Part shown: in pieces, positions 44,173-53,360 of the stretch
Position numbering within the stretch: the first letter of the stretch is position 1
Layout of the letters: each line of letters begins with the position of its first letter
NCBI GenBank assembly: GCA_023206055.1
Contig: CP065367.1
Location: 1,674,001-1,738,000, forward strand
Direction: 5' to 3'
Length of the DNA: 64,000 nucleotides
Origin: Vibrio cyclitrophicus
GTDB lineage: Bacteria; Pseudomonadota; Gammaproteobacteria; Enterobacterales; Vibrionaceae
Notes under the pieces: model-generated
What the model was told of the DNA's origin: nothing
What the model saw: the letters and a program-made list of their open reading frames with translations, nothing else
Database searches by the model: none
Position numbers and translations under genes: made by a program

Positions 44173-45306
44173 ATGAAGAAAACAGTATTGGTGTTTGGAA
44201 CGGGTTTTGCGGGTCAAGGTCATGCACAGGCATTTCGTGATGCAGGAGCAGAAATAGTAGGCATAGTGGGTCGTACAGAGCACGTTGTACAAGAGGTGGC
44301 TGAAAAAATGGGCATCCCTTACTCAGGAACAAATTGGGGGCTGGCGCTTGAGCTTTGTAAGCCAGACATTGTTTCTATCGCAACCCCAGGTGGCGCGCAC
44401 GTTGAAGCAATAAAAGAGGCCATTCAGTTTGGTTGTAATATCTTCTGCGATAAGCCACTGACTGAAAGCGGTAAAACGGCGTTAGAGATCTATCGTTTAG
44501 CAGAAGAGAAAGGCGTAAAAACAGCGTTCGCTTCAAGCTTTCGTTACATGCCTGAAATCATGCACGCCAAGCAGCTTGTGACAGAGGGGCTCATTGGTGA
44601 ACCTACAGAGGTGGAGTGTATCTCTCACTTCAACCTTGATCGTAACATTCCATTTGGCTGGTCACATCGAGCGGACGCTGGTGGCGGTCGCTTGAACAAC
44701 AACTTTACGCATCTTCTTTCTATCGTGACGTCAGTGATAGGGGAAAATATTCTGTCAATTAACGGTGAAGTACGTAACGACATGCCAAAAGCACCAGTGG
44801 TTGACGGGGTTCATAACTTTATGGAACGTCGCAATTTTATTCCGGACGATATTAACGATCCATCACTTGAGTGGCGAGATTGTGATGTGGAGTGGTCGTA
44901 CACGGTATTAGCGCAAATCGAAAGCAGAATTCCAGCGTCCCAGCCTGTTTCTGTTCTCTTCAAACATGGCGGTCTAACACCACGATTCAGTGATGACCAT
45001 ATTGTTTTCCATGGCACGAAAGGATCTATCTATATCAAAGGGCATTATGGCAGTGGTCCGCTTCACTTATGGAGCAACGGAGAGTGGAAAGAAGTGCCGC
45101 TACCAACTGAAATCAACGAACTGTTACCTGACATTGAATGTGAAACGCAGCGAAGCTGGACACACTTAGCTACTGAGTTTGTAAAAGATTTAAGTGGCGT
45201 AAAAGTTGAACCTTATCAGACATTTGAGGAAGGGTGCCGATACCAATTAATCATTGATTTAATAAGAAAAAATGACCGTTGGGTTGATGTGACTGACCTA
45301 ATCTAG
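44173..45306 (+). CDS. Gfo/Idh/MocA-family NAD(P)-dependent oxidoreductase
   Basis: 377 residues. N-terminal Rossmann fold (VLVFGTGFAGQGHAQAF) and the family's EKP-like motif as CDKPLTESGK (Asp replaces Glu). The C-terminal alpha/beta domain has HRADAGGGRLNNNFTHLLS with the catalytic-type His. Interconverts a sugar alcohol, lactone or keto form; the exact substrate is unknown. It follows the ManD-type gene by 104 bases and precedes a sugar symporter, so it probably handles an uronate- or inositol-like derivative. Cytosolic. Confidence 0.9.
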   Translation: MKKTVLVFGTGFAGQGHAQAFRDAGAEIVGIVGRTEHVVQEVAEKMGIPYSGTNWGLALELCKPDIVSIATPGGAHVEAIKEAIQFGCNIFCDKPLTESGKTALEIYRLAEEKGVKTAFASSFRYMPEIMHAKQLVTEGLIGEPTEVECISHFNLDRNIPFGWSHRADAGGGRLNNNFTHLLSIVTSVIGENILSINGEVRNDMPKAPVVDGVHNFMERRNFIPDDINDPSLEWRDCDVEWSYTVLAQIESRIPASQPVSVLFKHGGLTPRFSDDHIVFHGTKGSIYIKGHYGSGPLHLWSNGEWKEVPLPTEINELLPDIECETQRSWTHLATEFVKDLSGVKVEPYQTFEEGCRYQLIIDLIRKNDRWVDVTDLI

Positions 45307-45328
45307 TTTTAAACATAAGGACGGCTTT

Positions 45329-46812
45329 ATGATTTATGAGTATCTAGTAATTTTCGGTTATTTCTCTTTGATTGTCGGGATAGGGTTTGCGTTTAAAAAG
45401 ATGGCTAATCGGTCTACCAGTGATTACTTCCGAGGTGGCGGCAAAATGCTCTGGGTGTCTTTGCAAGCGCTGTCTTCAACTCAGATCTCAACACCACTAT
45501 CATTGTAACGGGCGTGGCGGTTCTTATTGTCTCGGTTATCTCAGGGGCTTGGGGCGTGGTAGCCTCAGATTTTCTGCAGACTTTAGTGGTAGCTGTTGTC
45601 TCTATTGCTTGTGCGATTGTGGCGTTAGTGGCTGTGGGTGGTCCAACGGTAATGGTGAATGAGTTCCCAAGTGGCTTCGTCATGGGACCAGATATGAACT
45701 ACCCATTATTACTTGTGTGTGCATTTATCTTCTTTGTGGTGAAACAGCTACAAAGTATCAACAATATGCAAGACTCGTATCGTTTCCTTAACGCCAAAGA
45801 TACCGATAACGCGAGAAAGGCAGCACTGCTCGCTATGGTTTTAATGGGCGTAGGCAGCATCGTGTGGTTCATTCCACCGTGGGCTTCCGCGATTTTGTAT
45901 CCAGATGCAGCGGCTATGTACCCACAATTGGGTGGTAAAGCCGCAGACGCTGTGTACCTGGTGTTTGCACAAAATACGATGCCAGTCGGTACGGTAGGTT
46001 TGTTATTAGCTGGCCTATGCCTATTTGCGGCAACCATGTCGTCAATGGATTCAGCGCTGAACCGTAACTCAGGTATCTTTGTTCGCAGTATTTACCAACC
46101 TATGATCGCGAAGAAACCAACCAGTGATGTTCAGTTGCTTAAGATTGGCAAAGTCATCAGCCTGCTGAGTGGCGTGTTGGTTATTGGTGTGGCACTGTTC
46201 TTTAGCTCGCTAAAAGAGATGAGTTTGTTCGACCTGATGATGTCAGTGTCAACGATGATCCAAGTTCCTCTGTTGGTGCCACTGTTCTTCGGTATGTTGT
46301 TTAAGCGCACACCAAGTTGGGCACCTTGGGCAACGGTCGCTGTTGGTATGTTTGTATCTTGGTTAATGACCAGTGTGATTACTGCGGACGTGATTGCGGG
46401 TTGGTTTGGTATTGAAGAGATCACTCGTCGTGAGGCTGGAGAGCTGAGAATTGCTGCAACTATTGCTGCTCACCTGTTTATTACGGCTGGTTTCTTTATC
46501 TCGACATCTCTGTTGTACAGTGAAGAAAAAGACAGCCATAAAGCCGAAACGGAAAAGTTCTTCAAAGACGTTGAAACACCAATCATCTCTGATGATGAGC
46601 ATGATGCAGTGGATGCTGAGCAGCGTAATAAGCTTGGCTCTATGGTGATGTGTATGAGTGTGGGTTTATTAGCTATGGTTGCTATTCCTAATCCCCTATG
46701 GGGCAGAGGTGTGTTTTTGCTCTGTGCGATGACGATATTTGCGATCGGCTGGTTATTAAAACGAAGTGCAGACAAGTCGCTACCAGAAAAGCTAAAGCCT
46801 CTAAAAAGTTAG
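45329..46812 (+). pseudogene. Sodium:solute symporter (SSS family), broken by an out-of-frame internal deletion
   Basis: The gene starts at the ATG 45329 (MIYEYLVIFGYFSLIVGIG, then STSDYFRGGGKMLWV), the normal SSS beginning, with TAAGGACGG upstream. At about 45457 the frame changes: the original frame soon hits TAA at 45506, while the +2 frame (FASAVFNSDLNTTIIVTGVAV) continues to 46812 through the rest of the transporter (DFLQTLVVAVVS, MDSALNRNSGIFVRSIY). About 100 residues (TM2-TM4 region) are missing compared with the usual length. The downstream frame could be translated from the GTG at 45514 into 432 residues, but lacking the first helices it is unlikely to transport. Sequencing error alone would not explain the missing codons. 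Confidence 0.85.
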
Positions 46813-46898
46813 TTTTTATTACGACGAACGCTCTAACTTTGCTTTTGTATGAGGCGAACCGCGTAATTTATGACGGTTATACATAGCTCTAAAGTAAT

Positions 46899-46928
46899 AA
46901 ACGCTCGATTAAATTCGTCGAGCGTTTT
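46899..46928 (+). terminator. Terminator of the ManD operon
   Basis: 10-bp stem (AAACGCTCGA / TCGAGCGTTT) with a 9-base loop ending in TTTT. Confidence 0.8.
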
Positions 46929-47001
46929 AACTGTTTAATGTCACATATTTTAAGCTAGATAAAATAATAATGAATCCTGATATTATTGATATAGTCAAAG
47001 C

Positions 47002-47035
47002 TATAAGCTGAAAGGTAAAACCCAATCAGCTTATA
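47002..47035. repeat. Inverted repeat downstream of the TonB receptor gene
   Basis: TATAAGCTGA and TCAGCTTATA separated by 14 bases. No clear T-run; possible end of the receptor transcript. Confidence 0.5.
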
Positions 47036-47125
47036 ACTTAACCTAAAATCAGAAAAGACATCTCGAACATCATACCTATTGAAAAACGGTTTTGATTGCT
47101 ATGGCTTAAGCTGAGAGCTGGCTAA

Positions 47126-49219
47126 TTAATATTCAAATTGAATGCTAGCCATATAATTTCGACCTTCACCAATATCAACATCCTCACCACCTAATTGAGT
47201 GCTTCTTGTATTGCCGCCTCCATCCAGATAATCAGTATCAAATAGATTTTCAATATTGAAGCGAGCTACGATGTTGAGGTCGTTGTACTTTTGAGTGTAA
47301 GAGATACCGGTATCAATACGCGTATATGCATCTTTCTTGAAAGTGTTACCGGAGTCACCGTAGCGGCTTCCGACATGAACAACGCCTAGATTTAGATTGG
47401 TGTCATCTCTAAGTTTGTAATTTGACCATATTGACGCTGAAAACTCAGGTGTATTCGCTGGTACATTACCCTCGTAAGAAGCGCTGTTTGTTATCTCAGC
47501 ATCAAGATATGTAGCAGATCCTGAAAGACTTAACTTACTACTAACGAGCCCCTGTGCTGCGAATTCAGCTCCTCGATGAACTTGTTCGCCATCTTGAGTC
47601 AAAATATCTTCATCTGCATTATCTGGGTTTTCAACGCTTAGTTGAATGTTCGATAAGGTTGTCTCAAACAAAGCCCCAGTCAAGAATAAGCGACGATCAA
47701 ATAGCTCCCATTTTGTTCCGACTTCATAAGATTTACCTAATTCAGCGTCGAGTTTTTCACCTTCGTTTATATAAGATGTACCCACTTCACCTTGAGGAAT
47801 GAAACTTTCTGAGTACTGGACATAAATAGAGCTATTATCTGAAGGGTGGTAAATAACCCCTGCTTTTGGTGAGACTTGGCTTTCAGTAATATCATCATGT
47901 TTTTCGTCATACCGAACACCCACTAGAAGATGCCATTTATCATTGAATTTTGTTAAGTTTTGGATGTAAGTACCCCAAAGATCGTAAGAAGACGCTCTTA
48001 TGCTGGTATTCAACGATTCAGGAAAGTCGACAGACTCTCCAACACTTGCACTAACTACATCACCTGTATGATTTATACGATCGAAAGAATACCTCAAGTA
48101 GTTCGCACCAATTAATAGAGTATTCTCAGTTCCAGCTAAATCGAAGTTGTGGGTAAGATCAACATAAGCGGTATCATGGTTCCACTCGTCATACTGTTCA
48201 CCTGGGGTCAGAGTGACAGTCCCATGTTCCTCATAGTTGCTAAAGTTAGTCCATGTGTAACGATAATCACGTTCATATCTTTGGGCGTTGTACCCTGTCT
48301 TTATGTTGGTGTCATAACTTGGTGATAGGAGAAGATCAAAACCGTAGTTCTGAACTTTAATATCAGTATTAGCCCAGTCAGCGTCCCAAATATATTTGCT
48401 GCCTGCAACTGGCTTACCATCCACAATGTAAGAGCCAGTATCAACATCACCGTCATAATCAAAATAGTCATAATGCAGAGATAACATCACTTTTTCATTG
48501 ATGTCATAATCAACCATTAGTGCACCGATCATACGTTCTGTTTGAGGGTTGCTTCCATCCGCATATTCGCGCCAAGAACTGTAGCTATCCTTTACTAGGA
48601 TAGTTCTTGCGCGTAAAGATTGATCTTCGTTAAGTGAGCCACTGAGATCTATCATAGTTTTAGATTTATCGTTAGAGCCAATGTCTTGGCGCAAAATGAG
48701 TTGCGTCTCAGACGTTGGTTTTTTGGTAACCATGTTAATTAGACCGCCAGGCTCTGATTGACCATAAAGTAAACTAGATGGACCTTTTAACACCTCGACT
48801 CGTTCTAGTAGCTCGGTCGGTTGTGGGTAATACGACCAGAGTTGATGACCATCTCTCATGATCCCGCTACCACTGCCAACATCAAAACCACGCATGGTAA
48901 AGTACTCAATGTTGTGCCCTTTGGTATTTCCTGTTGTTACACTTGACTCATACTCTAAAACTTCTCCAAGACTACTTGCCCCTTGCTCTTCGAACATTGA
49001 ACTGTCTATGACCGTAATTTGCCCCGGAGTTTCTAATTGAGTCATCTCCATACGCATGGCGGTGTTGTTGGTATCATTCTTATAATGAGTAAACTCGCTA
49101 CCCACAATTGTCATTGTTTCCGCTGGCACCATTGACTCTTCAGTCGTATTACTTTCCGCAAATGCTTGATTCGCTAATACTGCACTGATTAGTAGCGATA
49201 CCTTTGTTTTGAAAAACAC
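47126..49219 (-). CDS. TonB-dependent siderophore receptor
   Basis: 697 residues with a Sec signal peptide (TKVSLLISAVLANQAFAES). A TonB-box-like ETMTIVG lies near residue 35. The plug domain contains LETPGQITVIDSSMF, MRGFDVGSGSG, RVEVLKGPSSLLYGQSEPGG and LINMVTKKP, and a beta-barrel ends in the aromatic outer-membrane signature (SIQFEY). Imports a ferric siderophore through the outer membrane using ExbBD-TonB. A Fur-box-like sequence lies 121 bases upstream. No siderophore biosynthesis or periplasmic binding genes adjoin, so it may take up siderophores made by other species. Confidence 0.94.
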   Translation of the reverse strand: MFFKTKVSLLISAVLANQAFAESNTTEESMVPAETMTIVGSEFTHYKNDTNNTAMRMEMTQLETPGQITVIDSSMFEEQGASSLGEVLEYESSVTTGNTKGHNIEYFTMRGFDVGSGSGIMRDGHQLWSYYPQPTELLERVEVLKGPSSLLYGQSEPGGLINMVTKKPTSETQLILRQDIGSNDKSKTMIDLSGSLNEDQSLRARTILVKDSYSSWREYADGSNPQTERMIGALMVDYDINEKVMLSLHYDYFDYDGDVDTGSYIVDGKPVAGSKYIWDADWANTDIKVQNYGFDLLLSPSYDTNIKTGYNAQRYERDYRYTWTNFSNYEEHGTVTLTPGEQYDEWNHDTAYVDLTHNFDLAGTENTLLIGANYLRYSFDRINHTGDVVSASVGESVDFPESLNTSIRASSYDLWGTYIQNLTKFNDKWHLLVGVRYDEKHDDITESQVSPKAGVIYHPSDNSSIYVQYSESFIPQGEVGTSYINEGEKLDAELGKSYEVGTKWELFDRRLFLTGALFETTLSNIQLSVENPDNADEDILTQDGEQVHRGAEFAAQGLVSSKLSLSGSATYLDAEITNSASYEGNVPANTPEFSASIWSNYKLRDDTNLNLGVVHVGSRYGDSGNTFKKDAYTRIDTGISYTQKYNDLNIVARFNIENLFDTDYLDGGGNTRSTQLGGEDVDIGEGRNYMASIQFEY

Positions 49220-49859
49220 TGTACTTTTAACTCCTATTTATTATTTTTTATCATCGTTAGATTTTTTCTTCGCGTAACCTGAACTGCGCTCATTCTTTGA
49301 TGACGTCTAACGAGTCGTTTATTCACCCGCAAGGTAAGTGATAATGATTTGTATTTGCATTAAATTTACATTGTTTACATTTGCTTACATTTTTCTGTGT
49401 TTGAATCACAGCTCTCTGGTTGGTGTCAAGTTGTCCAAAAAGACACACCGACTACTCAATGGGAAAAGGAACACGTTACTAATGTCGTATGGTTTAGAGG
49501 TAAACTAAGCAAGCCAAGGAACCGGAGACAGTAAAAAACGCCGCAACCTAAAATTCCCCATCATCTTGATGGGCAGTTTGTAATAGCTCAGTGAATTGGC
49601 CACTTGATTGGAGATTTGTAATACTTGAAATTATCCGTGAGATGCTAATTTAGTACATTCACTGATACGTTCCTGTGCAGAAGTGTGTCTAAGGGAGGAG
49701 GGGGAGCATCGTAACGCAGAAATATTCCGTTCTTTGTTTTTACTGATTCAACATATACTTCACTCTGGCATCATTTTGTATATTTTGTCATCGAACTATG
49801 TGGCTAAATTTAATTGTCCACTACATTTATATAAAACCTATGAGGCAGAAAATAATTGT
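49220..49859. other. Intergenic region between receptor and rpiB-like gene
   Basis: 640 bases containing the Fur-box-like site. A small CCCATCA/TGATGGG hairpin lies near 49560, and a purine-rich GGGAGGAGGGGG near 49693 has no gene behind it. No supportable coding sequence. Confidence 0.55.
49340..49358. promoter_or_regulatory. Fur-box-like site
   Basis: GATAATGATTTGTATTTGC agrees with the 19-bp consensus GATAATGATAATCATTATC at 13 positions, with a perfect left half. It lies upstream of a siderophore receptor, as expected for Fur control. Confidence 0.6.
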
Positions 49860-50321
49860 ATGAAAGTTGCAATAGGTAATGACCACGCTGGACTTGAATT
49901 AAAGCAGAAGCTTGTCACTCATATTGAAAATAAGGGCCATAACGTTCTTGATATGGGTACAGGAAATAAGGAACGTACACACTCAGCGATTTATGCAGAT
50001 AAAGTAACCAAATTGGTTAAACTTAAACGTGCAGATATGGGGATATTAATCTGTGGTACAGGTGTCGGAATGAATATTTGTGCTAACAAAGTTAATGGTA
50101 TAAGAGCTGTGATGGGCTTTGAACCCCATACGGTTGAGCAGGCTAGGCGACATAATGATACTAATGTACTCACTTTAGGAGCCTTAACTATTGAACCGAC
50201 ACTAGCAATAAAACTAGTTGATATTTGGCTGGAAACTGAGTTTGATGAGAGTGAGACTAGGCTACATAGGTTGCATTTAATCGAAGAAATTGAAAACGAT
50301 CAAAATGAGAGTGCCATATAA
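49860..50321 (+). CDS. rpiB: RpiB/LacAB-family sugar-phosphate isomerase
   Basis: 153 residues from the ATG at 49860. MKVAIGNDHAG at the N-terminus, the catalytic Cys65 in GILICGTGVGMNICANK, and the phosphate/His region EPHTVEQARRHNDTNVLTLG all fit RpiB. It interconverts ribose-5-P and ribulose-5-P, or allose-6-P / galactose-6-P in related enzymes. It is an isolated gene with no sugar operon around it, so the true substrate is open. The frame extends back to 49683 but that part is not protein-like. Confidence 0.85.
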   Translation: MKVAIGNDHAGLELKQKLVTHIENKGHNVLDMGTGNKERTHSAIYADKVTKLVKLKRADMGILICGTGVGMNICANKVNGIRAVMGFEPHTVEQARRHNDTNVLTLGALTIEPTLAIKLVDIWLETEFDESETRLHRLHLIEEIENDQNESAI

Positions 50322-50707
50322 GAGCTAAAGCTGATAGACAACGGTTTCTAAAGGCCCAGAATAAATTAAAGCACTTTGAGTAAGTAACTTGAAAAACAGG
50401 GCGAGCTATATATTTAGCTCACTTTTTACTTTCCATGTTTGCCTATGGGATACTGGTATTTTCGTTCTAAGTCCGACCGATACTTTGATATCAGTGACTA
50501 AAATCATTATCGATAGTCAAAAGAACGTTGACGATGCAATCAAACTTGCAAAAGGTGGCGTATATATACAGCTACCAAAATTTAACTCATTTCTTAAAAA
50601 TGTATACTTGTTAGAAGGTTAAACCATACTAGCTGTTCGAACACCGAGCTGAGTGAATTGTCGAGTATGGATACAGCTAAATCCCTTTTGTCCCCAAACG
50701 CATTTCC
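50322..50707. other. Intergenic region after rpiB-like gene
   Basis: 386 bases with only the doubtful 77-codon frame; otherwise no recognisable element. Confidence 0.5.
50389..50622 (+). CDS. Doubtful small open frame
   Basis: 77 codons from a TTG. There is one hydrophobic stretch near the N-terminus and a soluble-looking end (TKIIIDSQKNVDDAIKLA). No clear ribosome binding site and no recognised family. It may be a gene scrap or chance; listed only because nothing else occupies this interval. Confidence 0.2.
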   Translation: MKNRASYIFSSLFTFHVCLWDTGIFVLSPTDTLISVTKIIIDSQKNVDDAIKLAKGGVYIQLPKFNSFLKNVYLLEG

Positions 50708-51439
50708 CTAAACAATACCCTCACACTCTAACACCGCCACAAACGCATCCAGATACTGCTCGATAGTTAAATCCGCAGAAACGGGTGGTAGTTCTACGGT
50801 AATGCACGGTAAGTTTCTTTCTTGGCACCAGGTGCCAAATGAGCCTGGGGTTTCGTAGTCGACGTCTTCGACGAGCGGTAGGTTGAACTGCTTGCCTAAC
50901 CAAGTGGCGAGTTCCGATTGGGTTGGGTCGTCGACCATGGCGAGTGGTTCGTGGAAAGAGATGACGAACTTGGGTTTGCGCTGTCCAATGAGGTTGATGA
51001 GCGATAGCACTTCCGGTTCAAGTTGGTCGGCCTGCCCGGTTTTTACTTTTACATCTCTGACAGGGGTGTGAGAACTCCAGCGATAGACAGTGCCGTTTTC
51101 AGTCCAGTTTTGCGTCGGAAAGGCACGGTTCAAATCGACTTGATTGGCGTTGGCACGGGTGCCTAGTTGGTTGCCATCTGGGTTCATCGACAAGATCACA
51201 TCGTGTCGTAAGTTGGCGGCAGGCAAACTTCTTAGCGCGCAAGACAAACCCGCGATAGAAGCGGTTTCATCACCGTGTGTGCCTGCTAAAATCAGCCCGC
51301 GAGATTGGCTTTCTACTTGCGCGGGGAAATAGAGCAAGGGTGCGCCCAATACCGAATAGCCATATGACAGCGGCTTTATTGAAAATGCAGCTCTTTCCGT
51401 TCTTGGAATTAAACTCACCTTTATCTCCTGATTGATCAA
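50708..51439 (-). CDS. mpaA: Murein tripeptide amidase MpaA (M14 zinc carboxypeptidase)
   Basis: 243 residues, MpaA length. Zinc motif HxxE in LILAGTHGDETASIAGL, second zinc His in ISFHEPLAM, and substrate/catalytic segments TRANANQVDLNRAFPTQNW and ITVELPP. It removes meso-diaminopimelate from the tripeptide L-Ala-D-Glu-mDAP in the cytoplasm during cell-wall recycling. It is divergent from the peptide-binding protein gene with 123 bases between, a pairing that links uptake and breakdown of murein peptides. Confidence 0.92.
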   Translation of the reverse strand: MINQEIKVSLIPRTERAAFSIKPLSYGYSVLGAPLLYFPAQVESQSRGLILAGTHGDETASIAGLSCALRSLPAANLRHDVILSMNPDGNQLGTRANANQVDLNRAFPTQNWTENGTVYRWSSHTPVRDVKVKTGQADQLEPEVLSLINLIGQRKPKFVISFHEPLAMVDDPTQSELATWLGKQFNLPLVEDVDYETPGSFGTWCQERNLPCITVELPPVSADLTIEQYLDAFVAVLECEGIV

Positions 51440-51562
51440 GTACTATCAAGTATTAACGATTACACAAACCTACTTAAATAAACTAAAGCGTTAAAACTCG
51501 TCAACAGTCGCATTGTTAATTTTATTACTTGCTTCAAAGATAGGCTAGGAGAGCAAAAACAT

Positions 51563-53188
51563 ATGGATTTTAAGAAACATTCAACGGCTTTACTCATTTC
51601 ATCTCTATTGACCCCTTTTATATCAGTGACTGCCGTTGCCGACACATTGCCTGCCGGAGCTTCTCTGGCGAAAGAACAACACTTAGTGCGTGCGAACGAT
51701 GCGGAAGCTGCGACACTCGATCCGGCGAAAGCAGAAGGCTTGCCGGAAATGCACATTCTACGTGACTTATTTGAAGGTTTAGTGATTCAAGATCGCGATG
51801 GCAATATCACCCCTGGTGTTGCACAGTCTTGGGAAACCGATGATAACAAGACGTTTGTATTCCACCTGCGTAAAGATGCTAAATGGTCGAATGGCGATCC
51901 GGTGACGGCCGATGATTTTGTGTATGCGATAAGACGTGCGGTCGACCCGAAACTCGCTTCGCCAAACGTGTGGTATCTCAAGCTTACCAAAATCAATAAC
52001 ATTGCAGACGTAGCCGAAGGTAAGAAGCCCGTTGAAGATCTCGGTATCTCAGCTGTCGATAAACACACGGTGAAGTTCGAACTTGATAGTAAAGTGCCTT
52101 ACTTTGTGGCGATGACGGGCCACACCTCAATGATGCCAGTTCACAAGGCAACACTAGAAAACAGCGATAAGCCGTGGAGTGACCCTAAGCAGTTTGTCGG
52201 TAATGGCGCGTTTGTGTTGGACGAATGGGTGGTTAACGAGCGCATTGAATTGAAGAAGAACCCGAAATATTGGGACAGTTCAGATACCAATTTAACCCAA
52301 GTGACTTACATTCCGTTCGAGAACCAGAATGCGTCGATCAACCGCTATGTGGTAGGCGAGGTGGATATTACGTCTGATGTGCCAACACACATGGCGCAAC
52401 AGCTTAAAACCAAATACCAAGACGCGTTTACCGCGGTGCCTCTGTTGTGTACTTATTACTACGCGTTCAATACAACACGTCCTCCATTCGATGACGCCCG
52501 AGTGCGCAAAGCTGTCTCTTATTCGATGATGCGTGACGTCATTACCAATGGCGTCACTCAGGTGGGTAACCTACCGGCTTATACCTTTGCTCATGAGTAC
52601 ACGGCAGGTTTTGATGCGACTCAGCCTGAATACAGGACTTGGACTCAAAAGGAACGCGACCAAAAAGCGAAAGAGCTGTTGAAAGAAGCGGGGTACGATG
52701 CAGCTAACCCACTGGATTTCAAACTGCTCTACAACACCAGTGAGTCGAACAAGTCGATAGCTGTGGCTATCGCTTCTATGCTGAAAGGCAATCTAGGCGC
52801 GCAAGTTGAGTTGGAAAACCAAGAGTGGAAATCTTACCTAGTATCACGTCGTCAAGGTGATTTTGACGTGATGCGAGCGTCTTGGTGTGGTGATTACAAT
52901 GAAGCGTCGACTTTCTTGAGCCTATTGCGCTCTGAGTCATCGGGGAATTTTGCGCGTTACAACAATGACAAATACGATTCTGCAATGAACAGTGCACTGT
53001 CAGCGACCAACGAGCAAGATCGCCAAAGTTTCTATGACCAAGCGGAGCAGTTACTGGCTGAAGATATGCCTATCGCACCCATTTATTACTATATGCAGGC
53101 TCGCTTAGTTCGACCAAGTGTTGGCGGCTTTGCGAAGAACAACGTGGAAGGGCGCATCTATTCTAAGGATCTTTACATCAAAGAATAG
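51563..53188 (+). CDS. mppA: Periplasmic (murein) oligopeptide-binding protein, MppA/OppA type
   Basis: 541 residues with a Sec signal peptide (about 1-28, ending SVTAVA-DT). Family 5 solute-binding protein: ATLDPAKAEGLPEMHILRDLFEGL, then WSNGDPVTADDFVYAIRRAVDP. The C-terminal domain has NKSIAVAIASMLKGNLGAQVELENQEWKSYL-type motifs. MppA delivers L-Ala-D-Glu-mDAP to the Opp permease. The pairing with mpaA supports the murein-peptide role over a general OppA; no Opp permease genes are here. A strong 15-bp hairpin follows. Confidence 0.88.
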   Translation: MDFKKHSTALLISSLLTPFISVTAVADTLPAGASLAKEQHLVRANDAEAATLDPAKAEGLPEMHILRDLFEGLVIQDRDGNITPGVAQSWETDDNKTFVFHLRKDAKWSNGDPVTADDFVYAIRRAVDPKLASPNVWYLKLTKINNIADVAEGKKPVEDLGISAVDKHTVKFELDSKVPYFVAMTGHTSMMPVHKATLENSDKPWSDPKQFVGNGAFVLDEWVVNERIELKKNPKYWDSSDTNLTQVTYIPFENQNASINRYVVGEVDITSDVPTHMAQQLKTKYQDAFTAVPLLCTYYYAFNTTRPPFDDARVRKAVSYSMMRDVITNGVTQVGNLPAYTFAHEYTAGFDATQPEYRTWTQKERDQKAKELLKEAGYDAANPLDFKLLYNTSESNKSIAVAIASMLKGNLGAQVELENQEWKSYLVSRRQGDFDVMRASWCGDYNEASTFLSLLRSESSGNFARYNNDKYDSAMNSALSATNEQDRQSFYDQAEQLLAEDMPIAPIYYYMQARLVRPSVGGFAKNNVEGRIYSKDLYIKE

Positions 53189-53240
53189 ATAGCCCAAGTA
53201 CGAGTTCAGCCATAACGCATATATATAAGCGATAGAAGAA

Positions 53241-53278
53241 AAGGGACGTTGATCATAAATATCTGATCAACGTCCCTT
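53241..53278 (+). terminator. Strong hairpin downstream of mppA
   Basis: Perfect 15-bp stem (AAGGGACGTTGATCA / TGATCAACGTCCCTT) with an 8-base loop. A T-run is lacking, so termination strength is uncertain. Confidence 0.65.
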
Positions 53279-53360
53279 CGTCATTAATCTGTAACGATAA
53301 CTGCAAAAAACTGAAACCTGATTGAAGTATTTTTCAATTTTATTTCAATCAGGTGAAGCC

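Larger units (their letters stand above)
46813..47125. other. Intergenic region between symporter pseudogene and TonB receptor
   Basis: 313 bases holding a terminator (46899-46928) and a second 10-bp hairpin (47002-47035); no gene seen. Confidence 0.7.

Noticed and set aside
45514..46812. A complete shorter symporter gene starting at the GTG 45514
   Set aside because: The true N-terminus is present upstream in another frame, and this start would omit the first transmembrane helices; a pseudogene is the better reading.
49683..49859. N-terminal extension of the RpiB-family protein
   Set aside because: RpiB starts at MKVAIGNDHAG; the upstream 59 codons are not family-like and no ribosome binding site precedes 49683.
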